DNA of 64,000 bases from Intestinicryptomonas porci (GCF_033971905.1 NZ_JALBUT010000007.1:95022-159021); one strand, 5' to 3'; positions 43,757 through 52,340 are shown, counted from the first letter of the stretch. Notes: a model not told the origin generated them from the letters alone. Numbers and translations are program-made.

Positions 43757-43788
43757 TAAAAAAGGCGCATTGTAAAAAAATGCGCCTT
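43757..43788 (-). terminator. intrinsic terminator after the exbD pair
   Basis: The stem AAGGCGCATT (43762-43771) pairs with AATGCGCCTT (43779-43788). The A run to its left (43757-43763) is a T run for the minus-strand operon. Its sequence almost repeats that at 1773-1800. Confidence 0.85.
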
Positions 43789-43812
43789 GGAAAATCTGAA
43801 AAACCTTTTAGC

Positions 43813-44283
43813 TTAAATCGCGTCTGAAAACGACACCTGCTTTATGCCCGCCTTCGCGCACGCGCTCAAAACAAACATTGACGCCTGGTGCGGAGCATCT
43901 CCGTCGGGAATGATTGTTACAACCGTCATTCTGCCGCCGCCGTCATTCGCCTTCTTCAAACGGGTCAAAGTCGTCGCAAGCGAAGTGAATTCGTGCGGAG
44001 GAGTTTTGTTTTCCGTTTGAGCCTTCAAAATCGGAGCGTCTTCAATGTAAGAACCGTTCAGAAATATACTGCCGTCTGGCTTAATCAAAACAACCTGCTC
44101 GCTCGGCAAGGTGGTTGTTTCCGTAGGCTCCGTCTGAATAGGCAACTGGACTGTCATGTCAGCTTCTTGCTGAATTGGCAAATACATAAAGTAAATGAGC
44201 AGCAAGAAGATGATGTCAATCATCGAAGTCAAGCTGAAACTATCGTTGTCGAGCGCCAATCCTTTTTTCTTTCTTTGTGCCAT
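43813..44283 (-). CDS. ExbD/TolR-family protein (second copy)
   Basis: The 156-aa protein has one transmembrane helix near the N terminus (SFSLTSMIDIIFLLLIYFMYL), which contains the essential Asp of ExbD/TolR (SMID). The periplasmic part has an ExbD fold with VVTIIPDGDAPHQAS, where a loop binds the cell wall or TonB partner. ExbD works with ExbB as a proton-driven motor. The ATG at 44283 is used; a longer frame overlaps the first exbD. It lies two bases after the first exbD and is the last gene before the terminator. Confidence 0.9.
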   Translation of the reverse strand: MAQRKKKGLALDNDSFSLTSMIDIIFLLLIYFMYLPIQQEADMTVQLPIQTEPTETTTLPSEQVVLIKPDGSIFLNGSYIEDAPILKAQTENKTPPHEFTSLATTLTRLKKANDGGGRMTVVTIIPDGDAPHQASMFVLSACAKAGIKQVSFSDAI

Positions 44284-44284
44284 A

Positions 44285-44689
44285 TTACTGCTGCTCCACA
44301 CCAAATATTATGTTATATATGCCGACATTGGCGCACCTCTTCATAATTTCGCTTACAAAGCGGTAATGGGTTGCTTCGTCAGCGCGCAAGTAAACGCCCT
44401 TGAAATCGGGATTTGCAATGCGAGCTGCCAATGCGTTTTCAATTTCATCCAAATTTGAAGGACGCGCGCCCAAGAAGTAGTTCCCCTCTTTGTCGATGGA
44501 GATAAACTGCCTGTCGCGACTGTCTTCGGGAACTTTGGATTCCGCCGCAATCGGCATCTGGACTTTTACAAGCTCCGCGGAAGCGAAACTTGTAACAGTC
44601 ATAAAGAAGGCAATCAACAGGAACACAACGTCAATCATTGACGTCAGCTCAAATGCCGTATCTTCATCTTGTTGTGCCCTAATTTTCAT
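44285..44689 (-). CDS. exbD: ExbD/TolR-family protein (first copy)
   Basis: The 134-aa protein begins with a short cytoplasmic end and one transmembrane segment, FELTSMIDVVFLLIAFFMTVTSF, with the proton-channel Asp in SMID. The periplasmic domain is compact (VPEDSRDRQFISIDKEGNYFLG, then VYLRADEATHYRFVSEIMKRC). It differs from the next copy, so ExbB may assemble with either, or with both as a hetero-complex. Together with the exbB gene it likely supplies energy for TonB- or Tol-type envelope transport. Confidence 0.92.
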   Translation of the reverse strand: MKIRAQQDEDTAFELTSMIDVVFLLIAFFMTVTSFASAELVKVQMPIAAESKVPEDSRDRQFISIDKEGNYFLGARPSNLDEIENALAARIANPDFKGVYLRADEATHYRFVSEIMKRCANVGIYNIIFGVEQQ

Positions 44690-44718
44690 TTTACAAACTT
44701 AAAATTGCCGTTGAAAAA

Positions 44719-45555
44719 TTATTTTTTTGCGGGAGCTTCAACCGCGTCCAAACCCAAGTCCTGCGGACCGTATTTAGACGACATCTTAAATACATACAAA
44801 ACGTCGCCCACAACAGAGCTTAACCCCGAAACGACCTTGCCATACTGGTTTTTGAAAATGAAGTAGCCCAACATTGCGGGAATACCAACCATCATGCCCG
44901 TCGCAGTGGTGATGAGAGCTTCGGAAATGTTGTCTGCGAGCTTTTGCGCAGAACCCGCGCCTTCGGCGGCAATAGTGTTAAATGCCTTAACCATGCCCGT
45001 AACCGTGCCGAACAGACCCAACATCGGGGAGATTGACGCGATAAGAGCCAAATAGTTTACCATGACGTAGGGAGACGCCATTTCCTGCATTGAAGATTCT
45101 TCCATAGCAACCTCAATGGCTTCCCAGTCGATTTCCTTGTCGTTTACGCGGGAAAGACCTGCGCCCAAGATGTTTGTAAAGGGAGTGGGATGCTTTTCGC
45201 AGTATTCGATTGCGCCGTCGATATTCTTTTCGTTCAAAAGCTTTTTGAGTTCATTTACGTCTGCGGGAACTGCAAATTTCTTGGAGCGCATTGAAATTCC
45301 ATTTACGATAGCCAAAGAAATACACGCGATTGCACACAAAGCAAGAGGATACATTGTCATACCGCCCGCTTTCCACATGTCCATAAGGGATTTACCCGCA
45401 ATTTTTTCGGGTTCGCCGGGCTTTTTCTTGGCGGCGTCCGCAGCCGTCTGATTTGCCGCTTCAGGGGCGGGAGCAGCTTCTTGCGCTGATGCAATGCCAA
45501 AGCCAAAAGCCGCAACTGCGGCGATAGCCAATACCTTTAATAACTTACTTTTCAT
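44719..45555 (-). CDS. exbB: MotA/TolQ/ExbB proton-channel family protein
   Basis: The 278-aa protein has a cleavable-looking signal peptide (LAIAAVAAFGFGIASAQ), an Ala/Pro/Lys-rich linker (about 25-50), then the ExbB/TolQ core. Segments are AGGMTMYPLALCAIACISLAIV, then MVNYLALIASISPMLGLFGTVTGMVKAF, the conserved part of the channel, and a final TTATGMMVGIPAMLGYFIF. The N-terminal extension before the first channel helix is typical of ExbB in some Gram-negatives. It is the first gene of exbB-exbD-exbD. The TonB gene is not adjacent. Confidence 0.93.
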   Translation of the reverse strand: MKSKLLKVLAIAAVAAFGFGIASAQEAAPAPEAANQTAADAAKKKPGEPEKIAGKSLMDMWKAGGMTMYPLALCAIACISLAIVNGISMRSKKFAVPADVNELKKLLNEKNIDGAIEYCEKHPTPFTNILGAGLSRVNDKEIDWEAIEVAMEESSMQEMASPYVMVNYLALIASISPMLGLFGTVTGMVKAFNTIAAEGAGSAQKLADNISEALITTATGMMVGIPAMLGYFIFKNQYGKVVSGLSSVVGDVLYVFKMSSKYGPQDLGLDAVEAPAKK

Positions 45556-45604
45556 TTATTTAATTGGGATTGTTAATGTTTATTATAGAAAATGAATAAA
45601 AATC

Positions 45605-45624
45605 CGCCTGCGCAATAACAGGCG
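45605..45624 (-). terminator. weak hairpin after rlmN
   Basis: CGCCTG (45605-45610) pairs with CAGGCG (45619-45624), followed on the minus strand by GATTTTTA. It lies about 110 bases after the rlmN stop and 50 bases before exbB. The short stem and T run make it a moderate candidate. Confidence 0.5.
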
Positions 45625-45732
45625 TCTTTGTTTGAAATTAAATATTGTACTTTTGCATATTTTTTGCAAGCGATTTTTTTATCTTTTTTTCATGCGCACA
45701 CCCTCCCCGCAAAAGGCAAAATACGCAAAAGC

Positions 45733-46788
45733 CTACATATTTTCAAGTTTTTGACGCTCCGCGATTAGCGCAAGCTGCCCGCATGCCGCCTCTATGTCCG
45801 AACCTTTTTCCCTGCGCAGCGTGCACGACACGCCTTTCGACTTCAAGGCATTAAAAAACGCTTTTCGCCTGTCGGAACTTGGTCTTTTCCAATCCAAGCC
45901 CTCTACCCTGTTGTAGGGTATCAAATTGACATGGGCATGCAGGGAGTTTGCTATGTCCGAAAGCAATTTTGCGTCAGAAAAGCTGTCGTTTACCTTGTCG
46001 ATTAAAATATATTCCAAGGTAATCATTCTTCCGTTAGACTTTGCAAAAGCCTTTGCGGCGGGCAGGAGAACTTCAAGCGGAAAGCGTTTGTTTACAGGCA
46101 TGATTTTTTCCCTGACATCGTTTGAAGCCCCGTGCAGACTTATCGCGAGCCTGAAAGGGAATTTCATTTCGGCAAGCTCTTTCAGCTTGTCGGCAATTCC
46201 GCAGGTAGAAAGCGTTATGCGGCGCGCGCCGAAGCCGAAACGGTCCTTTATTATATAGAGGGCCTTCACGACATTTTCAAAATTAGCCAAAGGCTCGCCC
46301 ATGCCCATAACGACAATGTTTTCAAACTCAAACTCCCCGTTTTTCACAAACGGAAGGAGCTGGGAAACGATTTCGGAAGAATCGAGGTTTCTCTTAAAGC
46401 CACGCATGGTGGATGCGCAAAACCTGCACCCTTGCGCGCACCCCACCTGCGTGCTTATGCACAGGGTCTTGCGGAGTTCGTCCCCCTCGCCTTCGGGAGC
46501 TTCCAAAAGCACGCTCTCTATAAAATATCCGTCCGAAAGCTCAAAGAGATATTTGCCCGTGTCGTCCAAAGAAGTGCGCTTGCGTTGCGGCAATGCTGTC
46601 TTTATCTCAAAATTATCCGACAAAAATTTCCGCAAATCCGCAGGCAGGTTTGTTATTTCGGAAAAGCTGAAAATCTTTTTTTTGTAAACGCCCTCCCAAA
46701 CCTGTTTTGCCCTGAAAGCGCGAAAGCCCGCCGAAGATAAAATTTCGGCAAGCTCGTCAAATTCAAGCAAAAAAAATCCGCGCTTCAT
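45733..46788 (-). CDS. rlmN: 23S rRNA/tRNA adenine-C2 methyltransferase
   Basis: The 351-aa radical-SAM enzyme methylates A2503 of 23S rRNA and A37 of some tRNAs. The cluster motif CAQGCRFCASTMRGF (CxxxCxxC) and VVMGMGEPLANFENV are diagnostic, followed by RITLSTCG and ISLHGASNDVREKIMP. The second catalytic Cys is in SCTLRREKGSDIEAACGQLA (conserved C-terminal Cys). The ATG at 46788 overlaps the tail of the 66-aa gene. The start at 46875 is not used because it would lie inside the small lipoprotein gene. Confidence 0.95.
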   Translation of the reverse strand: MKRGFFLLEFDELAEILSSAGFRAFRAKQVWEGVYKKKIFSFSEITNLPADLRKFLSDNFEIKTALPQRKRTSLDDTGKYLFELSDGYFIESVLLEAPEGEGDELRKTLCISTQVGCAQGCRFCASTMRGFKRNLDSSEIVSQLLPFVKNGEFEFENIVVMGMGEPLANFENVVKALYIIKDRFGFGARRITLSTCGIADKLKELAEMKFPFRLAISLHGASNDVREKIMPVNKRFPLEVLLPAAKAFAKSNGRMITLEYILIDKVNDSFSDAKLLSDIANSLHAHVNLIPYNRVEGLDWKRPSSDRRKAFFNALKSKGVSCTLRREKGSDIEAACGQLALIAERQKLENM

Positions 46789-46789
46789 G

Positions 46790-46990
46790 CTAAAAACGCT
46801 CGCTTGAAACGGGCCGCCAGACGTCCCGATTTTCCGACCTGTTTTGATTTTTGACGCGCTCGACATAGTTTTCAACCGACTTAGTCTTTCCCGAAACGAC
46901 GCTGCCTATCGGAGTGTTGCGCGCGTCTTCCTCGACGCTTTCGCAAGAAACCAAAAAGAATGCAATTATTAAAACAAAAAACCTGCCCAT
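46790..46990 (-). CDS. small lipoprotein of unknown function
   Basis: The 66-aa frame has a signal peptide and lipobox (FFLVSCESVEE), Cys at about residue 15. The remaining 50 residues are polar (DARNTPIGSVVSGKTKSVENYVERVKN). No family is recognised. The gene is tucked between the 78-aa gene (4-base gap) and rlmN (1-base gap) and keeps codon use of its neighbours, so it is probably real. It may be an outer-membrane lipoprotein. Confidence 0.7.
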   Translation of the reverse strand: MGRFFVLIIAFFLVSCESVEEDARNTPIGSVVSGKTKSVENYVERVKNQNRSENRDVWRPVSSERF

Positions 46991-46994
46991 AACC

Positions 46995-47231
46995 TTATAT
47001 TACAATTCTTGAAGAATACGACCACCTGAATTCCGCTTTTCCGTCGGAACCTATAAATCTTATCTTTTCAAACTTCATGTTTACGGAGCCGACTTTGACA
47101 GTCGTTGACCTATCCTCAAATTCAGCGGGAGAAGGAAGCTTGCCTACGACTTCGTTTAGCTTTTTTAAAGAAACCAGAGCGCGGCGCACTTCGCCGCTTT
47201 TATGCCCGTTGCTTTCCGAATTCCCGTCCAT
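46995..47231 (-). CDS. small protein of unknown function
   Basis: The 78-aa frame starts with an ATG at 47231, five bases after the CNNM gene's stop, and ends four bases before the lipoprotein gene. The sequence is polar N-terminally (NSESNGHKSGEVRRALVSL), then KKLNEVVGKLPSPAEFEDRS, and a two-strand end, NMKFEKIRFIGSDGKAEFRWSYSS. It has no signal peptide or membrane segment. The position in a tight operon supports a real gene; function unknown. Confidence 0.65.
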   Translation of the reverse strand: MDGNSESNGHKSGEVRRALVSLKKLNEVVGKLPSPAEFEDRSTTVKVGSVNMKFEKIRFIGSDGKAEFRWSYSSRIVI

Positions 47232-47235
47232 AATT

Positions 47236-48288
47236 CTACCTTTGAGTTTTAGATTTCATTTTTTTTCGGCGCAAGGCAAGCTCGCGCATATCGACAGCAA
47301 TGTCGTCTGTTTCAAAAATTTCAGAGCCAAGCAGATGCTCAAAAATATCTTCAAGAGTGATAACGCCCGTAAGGGAGCCGTATTCGTCAACGACAATTCC
47401 CAAATGCTGGTGCTTTTTTATGAGCTGGCGAAGTACGCTCAAAGAGCTTCCGTTTTCGGGGACAAAGGCGACTTCCTTAACAAAATCCCCGACCTTGCGC
47501 GAATATTCGTCGTTTGCCTTGGCAAGCAGAAGGTCGCGCCTGCGCACGACTCCCACAATGTTGTCGATGGTTTCCCTATACACGGGCATACGGGCAAAAG
47601 GCACAGCCTTGCCGCTCGACAAAACTTCCCCGACCGTCTGCGATTCGTCCAAAGCCGCGATTACCGTTCTCGGCGTCATTATTTCCGAAATGTAAGTGTC
47701 GTCGAGAGTCAGGGTGTTTGAAATAAGCTCTTTTTCCTGGATTGAAAGAAAACCGTCTTTCGCCCCCTTTTCGGCAAGCAGTTTGATTTCGTCGTCGCTT
47801 GAACTGTTGACCTGCCTTCCGCGCGTTATCATTGAAAGCAGCTTGCTCATGAAAATTGAAAACGGATACATCAAAACCCTTACCCAATAGAGCGGATATA
47901 TGAAATAAGGCTGCAAAGAAGCGCGGTAGTAAACGCCTATGTTTTTCGGGAATATCTCCGAAAAAGTCAAAATCGCGATGGTAAGCAACGCGGGAAAGGC
48001 GTATTTTGAATATATGTCCGACTGGAAATACTTCGACAAGTGCGTCGCAAACAAAATGCCCGCGAGAGTGGCGCCGAAAGTGTTTGCTATTGTGTTTAAG
48101 GAAAGGATTGCAGAGCTTGTGCGGTCAATCTGCTTTACGAACAAATCCAAAAGCTCGCCCCTTCTCTTAGATACTTTTTTTAGCTGCTCGATTTCAGAAG
48201 GCTTCGTGCTTAAGACCATCGCCTCCAAAAGCGAGCAGAAAGCCGACACCGCAAGGGTGAAAAAAACTGTCAATATGAAATATATCAT
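47236..48288 (-). CDS. CNNM/CBS-domain transporter-like membrane protein
   Basis: The 350-aa protein has the DUF21/CNNM transmembrane domain (about 1-170; LEAMVLSTKPSEIE, TIANTFGATLAG, FSEIFPKNIGVYY) followed by two CBS repeats (about 195-325; SEIMTPRTVIAAL, LGIVVDEYGSLTGVITLEDIFEHLLG). It lacks the CorC-like C-terminal domain. Proteins of this family handle Mg2+ or other cations. The TM domain carries the conserved Glu and Pro-Lys motif (EIFPK). It is flanked by truA upstream (58-base gap). Confidence 0.9.
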   Translation of the reverse strand: MIYFILTVFFTLAVSAFCSLLEAMVLSTKPSEIEQLKKVSKRRGELLDLFVKQIDRTSSAILSLNTIANTFGATLAGILFATHLSKYFQSDIYSKYAFPALLTIAILTFSEIFPKNIGVYYRASLQPYFIYPLYWVRVLMYPFSIFMSKLLSMITRGRQVNSSSDDEIKLLAEKGAKDGFLSIQEKELISNTLTLDDTYISEIMTPRTVIAALDESQTVGEVLSSGKAVPFARMPVYRETIDNIVGVVRRRDLLLAKANDEYSRKVGDFVKEVAFVPENGSSLSVLRQLIKKHQHLGIVVDEYGSLTGVITLEDIFEHLLGSEIFETDDIAVDMRELALRRKKMKSKTQR

Positions 48289-48346
48289 TTATTAAAGGAT
48301 ATTTTGCATTTTCCCGCAAATTTCCGCAACAAAATTTTTATCGGAT

Positions 48347-49090
48347 TCAATAAAAGACCTTTTCCAAAAAAAGCCCGCAAGCGGGAGCCGTTTGGAATGC
48401 GTTTGTGCGCTTTTTCCCTTCCAAAATGCGCTCTATATCCGATTTCGAGAGCTTCCCAAGACCGACATCGACCATCGCCCCCGTGATTATGCGCACCATT
48501 TTGTACAAATACCCGCTGCCTTCCGTCAAAAGCCTTATTTCGCGCCCCTTTTTCGAGATTTTCAAAACCCGCAGAGTTTTCACGGGATTGTCCTCTTCAT
48601 GACCCCTGTTTGCCGAAAACGCCGTAAAATCGTGCTCGCCAAGCAAGACCTCTGCCGCGTCGTTCATCTTTTCAATATCGAGCCTGCGCCTTTGCATGGA
48701 CCAAAAGTATCTGGACTTGTAAGGCGGCGCATAGCCCTCGAAAATATTGTAGGCATAACGCTTGCCTTGCGCCGAATACCTTGCGTGAAAGCCGACATCG
48801 GCAACGGACACTTTAAAAATCTGTATTCCCGCGGGAAGCCCTGAACGCAAAGCCGCCTGCAAGTTTTCAGCGGAGTGCGCCCACTCGGCGTCGAAATGAA
48901 AAACCTGCGCCTTTGCATGGACGCCCGCGTCCGTTCTGCCGCTTCCGTGTATTCGTATTTTCTCTGAAAAAATTTCGGAAATCCTGCGCTCTATGAAATC
49001 CTGTATGGTGTTGCCGCAAAGCTGGCTTTGCCAGCCCCTGAAATCGGTGCCGTCGTAGGCGCAATGGCATTTAAATCGTGTCTTAGGCAT
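48347..49090 (-). CDS. truA: tRNA pseudouridine synthase A
   Basis: The 247-aa TruA converts U38-U40 of tRNA anticodon arms. The sequence opens with FKCHCAYDGTDFRGWQSQ. The catalytic Asp is in GSGRTDAGVHAKAQVFHF (about residue 55), and HDFTAFSANRG, GSGYLYKMVRIITGAMVDVG are the other motifs. Length matches the family. It follows ruvX by three bases. The minus-strand run includes ruvX, truA and the CNNM gene. Confidence 0.96.
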   Translation of the reverse strand: MPKTRFKCHCAYDGTDFRGWQSQLCGNTIQDFIERRISEIFSEKIRIHGSGRTDAGVHAKAQVFHFDAEWAHSAENLQAALRSGLPAGIQIFKVSVADVGFHARYSAQGKRYAYNIFEGYAPPYKSRYFWSMQRRRLDIEKMNDAAEVLLGEHDFTAFSANRGHEEDNPVKTLRVLKISKKGREIRLLTEGSGYLYKMVRIITGAMVDVGLGKLSKSDIERILEGKKRTNAFQTAPACGLFLEKVFY

Positions 49091-49093
49091 AAT

Positions 49094-49537
49094 TTACGCG
49101 GGGCGGTTATCAATGTAGTCCTGCAAGACTATTGCGATTGCGCGGCTGTCGATATCGCCGCTTCTTCTGTATTTTTGGCGCGCCGCAACAGTTTTTTTTC
49201 GCGACTTTTTAGGAGCGAAAGCCTCCAAATCCGCCTCGGCCTGAAAAGAGCTTAAACGCTCGTCGGAAGTATCGACAGGCAGGGAAAATCTCGACTTCAA
49301 AATTTCGATGAAAGCATCGACTTCCTTCATTTTTTGGCTTGCGGAGCCGTCCATGTTGTAGGGATAGCCGATTAGAAGCATATCGGGCTTTCTGCGCTCT
49401 ATTTCAAGGGCGATGTGGTTTAGGCGCGCCTCGACGCTGTTTTCGACCGCGGCAGGTATCGGGAATGCGACGCCAAGCTCGTCTGCAAAAGCAAGCCCTA
49501 TTCTCTTGTGTCCGTAATCAAGCCCCAAAATTTTCAT
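49094..49537 (-). CDS. ruvX: RuvX/YqgF-type putative Holliday-junction resolvase
   Basis: The 147-aa protein has the RNase-H-like fold: ILGLDYGHKRIGLAFADE (residues 2-19) holds the first acidic ligand, and DERLSSFQAEADL and the end DIDSRAIAIVLQDYI hold the others. The bacterial homologue trims pre-16S rRNA and may resolve junctions. It lies two bases after a TPR gene. Length is typical, and both acidic positions are kept. Confidence 0.94.
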   Translation of the reverse strand: MKILGLDYGHKRIGLAFADELGVAFPIPAAVENSVEARLNHIALEIERRKPDMLLIGYPYNMDGSASQKMKEVDAFIEILKSRFSLPVDTSDERLSSFQAEADLEAFAPKKSRKKTVAARQKYRRSGDIDSRAIAIVLQDYIDNRPA

Positions 49538-49539
49538 AT

Positions 49540-50787
49540 TTAGTTCAGTTTTATTTTAGACCAAAGAACCGCGTTTTTATGGTACATTGGCAAATCTTGA
49601 CGCTTAGAGTGGCGCAAATATTCGCGGAGAATGTTTTTAGCCCCCACGTTGTCCCCCAATTCAAGCAGAGATTTAGCCCCGTAATAGTACGATGGCGACG
49701 ACCACTCCTCAAATCCGAAATAGGCGATGAAAACGCGCTGGAAGCATTCGTAGGCGTTCGCCCATTTTTCCTCCTCAAAATACGAAAGCCCGCATTTGTA
49801 AATCGCCTCCGCGGCGGGCTTGCCCTGCATTTTGCGGTTCATGGAAACTTTTAGATATTCCTCTCGCGCCTCCTTGTATTTTTTTTGGAAACGAAGGCAG
49901 TCCCCCGAGAGAATGTAAATTTTCCAAGTGTCTTCAAGAGAATCGGGCGCAAGGCTGAGTGCGCGAGCCGCCATCGAATGAGAGATTTCATACTGCCCAT
50001 CTTCAAACATGTTTACGGCAAGCGCATACCACGCCTCATACGCAAACTCAGACTCTGAATTTTCTTCAAGTGCCCTGTCCAAGTCGCTTTCGCCGACTTC
50101 TTTTTTTAGCTGCAAGAATTTTAGTACAAGCCCCATTCCCGCGTCTTCCGGCAATTTCAACCCTTCAAGCTCTCCCCTTATGATTTTAGCCCTCGCAGAC
50201 GCCGCGCCGCCGCCGTTTTCGCCCGCGACAAAATCTTTCAAAAGCGAACAAGCCCTTTCGTCGAACAAAATTTTATCAACCCCGTCCGCATTCTTTTGGG
50301 TAGAATATTTTTGCCACAATTCCTTTAAGACTTCCCCCGCCTCTTCGCTTTTTCCGCGCTCGATTAACGCCCTTGCAAAACGCCACGCAAGCATGCTGTC
50401 TGACAAGACAATTTCCCTGTGGGTTTTGTAAAACGGCTCAAGAAGTTCTACCTCATACTCGAAAAATCCGTTGATGTCGCAAAACGCCGCAAAATTCTTT
50501 GCCAAATTCAACTCGTTGCCCTCAGGCAAATTTTTGAAGCACCTTTCAAACTTCGAACGCGCAAGAGCGGCGTCTCCGTCTTTTGCGGCTATCATAGCAA
50601 GCAGAAAATCCGCAAAGCGGCTCTTTGCGTCGTTTGCCTGCCCGACTTTCAAAAGACGCTCCTTTGCGGTCTTAAAGTCTTCATTGGCATAGGCGAACAC
50701 GCCCGCATCAAAGTCCGACTGCGCTTCCTTGGAAAACGCGGGCGCAAAAGCTAAAACCAAAAACAAAAATATTAAAAGCCTACCCAT
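49540..50787 (-). CDS. exported TPR-like protein of unknown function
   Basis: The 415-aa protein has a signal peptide (about residues 1-19, ending AFAPAFSKEA). The mature part is a helical repeat array: DFDAGVFAYANEDFKTAKERLLKVGQ, GKSEEAGEVLKELWQKY, NMFEDGQYEISHSMAARALSLAP and KYKEAREEYLKVSMNR, matching TPR units. Tol-Pal or BamD-like scaffolds share this organisation. It overlaps dus by eight bases and precedes ruvX. The partner is not known. Confidence 0.82.
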   Translation of the reverse strand: MGRLLIFLFLVLAFAPAFSKEAQSDFDAGVFAYANEDFKTAKERLLKVGQANDAKSRFADFLLAMIAAKDGDAALARSKFERCFKNLPEGNELNLAKNFAAFCDINGFFEYEVELLEPFYKTHREIVLSDSMLAWRFARALIERGKSEEAGEVLKELWQKYSTQKNADGVDKILFDERACSLLKDFVAGENGGGAASARAKIIRGELEGLKLPEDAGMGLVLKFLQLKKEVGESDLDRALEENSESEFAYEAWYALAVNMFEDGQYEISHSMAARALSLAPDSLEDTWKIYILSGDCLRFQKKYKEAREEYLKVSMNRKMQGKPAAEAIYKCGLSYFEEEKWANAYECFQRVFIAYFGFEEWSSPSYYYGAKSLLELGDNVGAKNILREYLRHSKRQDLPMYHKNAVLWSKIKLN

Positions 50788-51724
50788 TCAAAAAACCTTT
50801 AAACACCATGTAAACATCTTCGATTGTTTTGGAATTTGCAAGAGCCAAACGCATTTTTTTAAATCCGCCATGCCCGCGCATAAAGGCAATCAAGTTTGCG
50901 CGGATTGCCTTTAAGGAATCATCGCCCTGGTTTTGCAGGGATTTTTCAAGATATTTTAGAGCGGTTTCAACGCGCTCTTTGGCAGTCGGAGGAATAAAAT
51001 CTTCCCCGTTTAACCCTGCCTTGATTTCCCTGAATATCCAAGGATTTCCCACTGCCGCCCTGCCGACCATGAAGCCGAAACACGCGCTTTCTTGCAATTC
51101 CGAAGCAGTCAACTTTTCAGCAGAACCGTTGCCTATCACGGGGATTTTCAAGCAGTTGGCAGTTTCCTCAATCAAAGTCCAGTCCGCATCTCCCTTGTAG
51201 CCCTGGTTTTTGCTCCTGCCGTGGATTGCCAAAACTTCCACTCCCGCCTCTTCAAGCTCAAGCGCCGCTCTCGGCAAGACGCTCTCAGCCCCCCATCCCG
51301 TGCGCATCTTTGCGGTAAGCGGAATTTTCTTTAAAGCCCCTTTAACTTTTTTTGCGATTTCCGCCATTTTGGGAACATTCTTTAAAAGCGCCGAACCCGC
51401 CCCCGCGTCAACGGCGTTGGGAGCGGGACATCCGTAATTTATGTCGATAAAATCAGGTTTGGCGTATTCCTCGACAAAACTTGCGGCATCCGCCATTTCA
51501 AATTCATCCCCGCCAAAAAGCTGTATTCCGCAGGGTCTTGCCAAAACGTCTATCCGCAGTTTCTCCAAGACCTTGGGGGCTTTTGAAAGAACGGCACGCG
51601 CATGTACAAACTCGCTCACGCAGACATCTGCGCCGTTTTCCATGGCAATTTCCCTAAACGCCGCGTCAGTATATCCCGACATCGGCGCAAGATATAAAGC
51701 CCCTCTTTTCAAAAAATCCGCCAT
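50780..51724 (-). CDS. tRNA-dihydrouridine synthase
   Basis: The 314-aa FMN enzyme reduces uridine in tRNA D-loops. LAPMSGYTDAAFREIA (FMN phosphate contact) opens the TIM barrel. The catalytic Cys is in DINYGCPAPNAVDAGAGSALL, followed by KMRTGW, VLAIHGRS, and VIGNGSAE, with the FMVGRAAVGNPWIF end. The ATG at 51724 is used; a longer frame overlaps the CPBP gene. The Dus subtype (A, B or C) is not decided. Confidence 0.94.
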   Translation of the reverse strand: MADFLKRGALYLAPMSGYTDAAFREIAMENGADVCVSEFVHARAVLSKAPKVLEKLRIDVLARPCGIQLFGGDEFEMADAASFVEEYAKPDFIDINYGCPAPNAVDAGAGSALLKNVPKMAEIAKKVKGALKKIPLTAKMRTGWGAESVLPRAALELEEAGVEVLAIHGRSKNQGYKGDADWTLIEETANCLKIPVIGNGSAEKLTASELQESACFGFMVGRAAVGNPWIFREIKAGLNGEDFIPPTAKERVETALKYLEKSLQNQGDDSLKAIRANLIAFMRGHGGFKKMRLALANSKTIEDVYMVFKGFLNG

Positions 51725-51725
51725 T

Positions 51726-52340
51726 TTAAAATTCCCAAACAACGAAACCCTGAAATGTCTTGACCGCAAAGACGCCTATGTTGTACGCAGCGTGGGCAAC
51801 CATGCACGGCAAAAGCGAACGCGTCTTGTTATAACAATTAAAGCGCAAAAAATAAAGCCATAGCGAATTTGCAAAAATAAACGCCGTGCTGAAAAAAGCC
51901 TTCCCCGTCAGATTTGCCTGAAAGCCGCTTTCAGCCGTGTAATCCCATAAAAACGGATGGCAGAGCGCAAACAAAACCGAAGCGGCAAAAATCCCCGCAT
52001 AAAGCACCGCCCTGCCCTTGCCTTGAATGACGATGTAGCCTCTAAAAATAATTTCTTCTGTCACCGCCGCCGAAATCCAGACAAAAACAGCCCAGAATTT
52101 TACCTCGCTCTGCTCCCCTGAAAATCCGAGGCGGCACTCCAAAACGGTTTCAATCGCCAAAATCAGCAATGCGCCCAAAGAGCCGAAAATTAAAATCGGA
52201 TAACTTGCAAAACCCGCCCCCGGGAAAGAGCGCGGAGAATTGCCGCCGCGACGCGCGTCATCGAGCCACATTTTGAAAAAGAATGCGCCGACAAAGAAAA
52301 TCAATATCGAATATAGCGGATTATCCTGCATATTGTTCAT
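51726..52340 (-). CDS. CPBP-family intramembrane metalloprotease (second)
   Basis: The 204-aa membrane protein has four to six hydrophobic segments and the CPBP motifs VTEEIIFRG (EExxxR), VLFALCHPF (FxxxH) and MVAHAAYNIG (HxxxN). It is shorter than the one at 19.1 kb and only weakly similar in sequence. The ATG at 52340 is chosen over a TTG one codon earlier. Its stop lies two bases from the dus start. The substrate is unknown. Confidence 0.88.
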   Translation of the reverse strand: MNNMQDNPLYSILIFFVGAFFFKMWLDDARRGGNSPRSFPGAGFASYPILIFGSLGALLILAIETVLECRLGFSGEQSEVKFWAVFVWISAAVTEEIIFRGYIVIQGKGRAVLYAGIFAASVLFALCHPFLWDYTAESGFQANLTGKAFFSTAFIFANSLWLYFLRFNCYNKTRSLLPCMVAHAAYNIGVFAVKTFQGFVVWEF

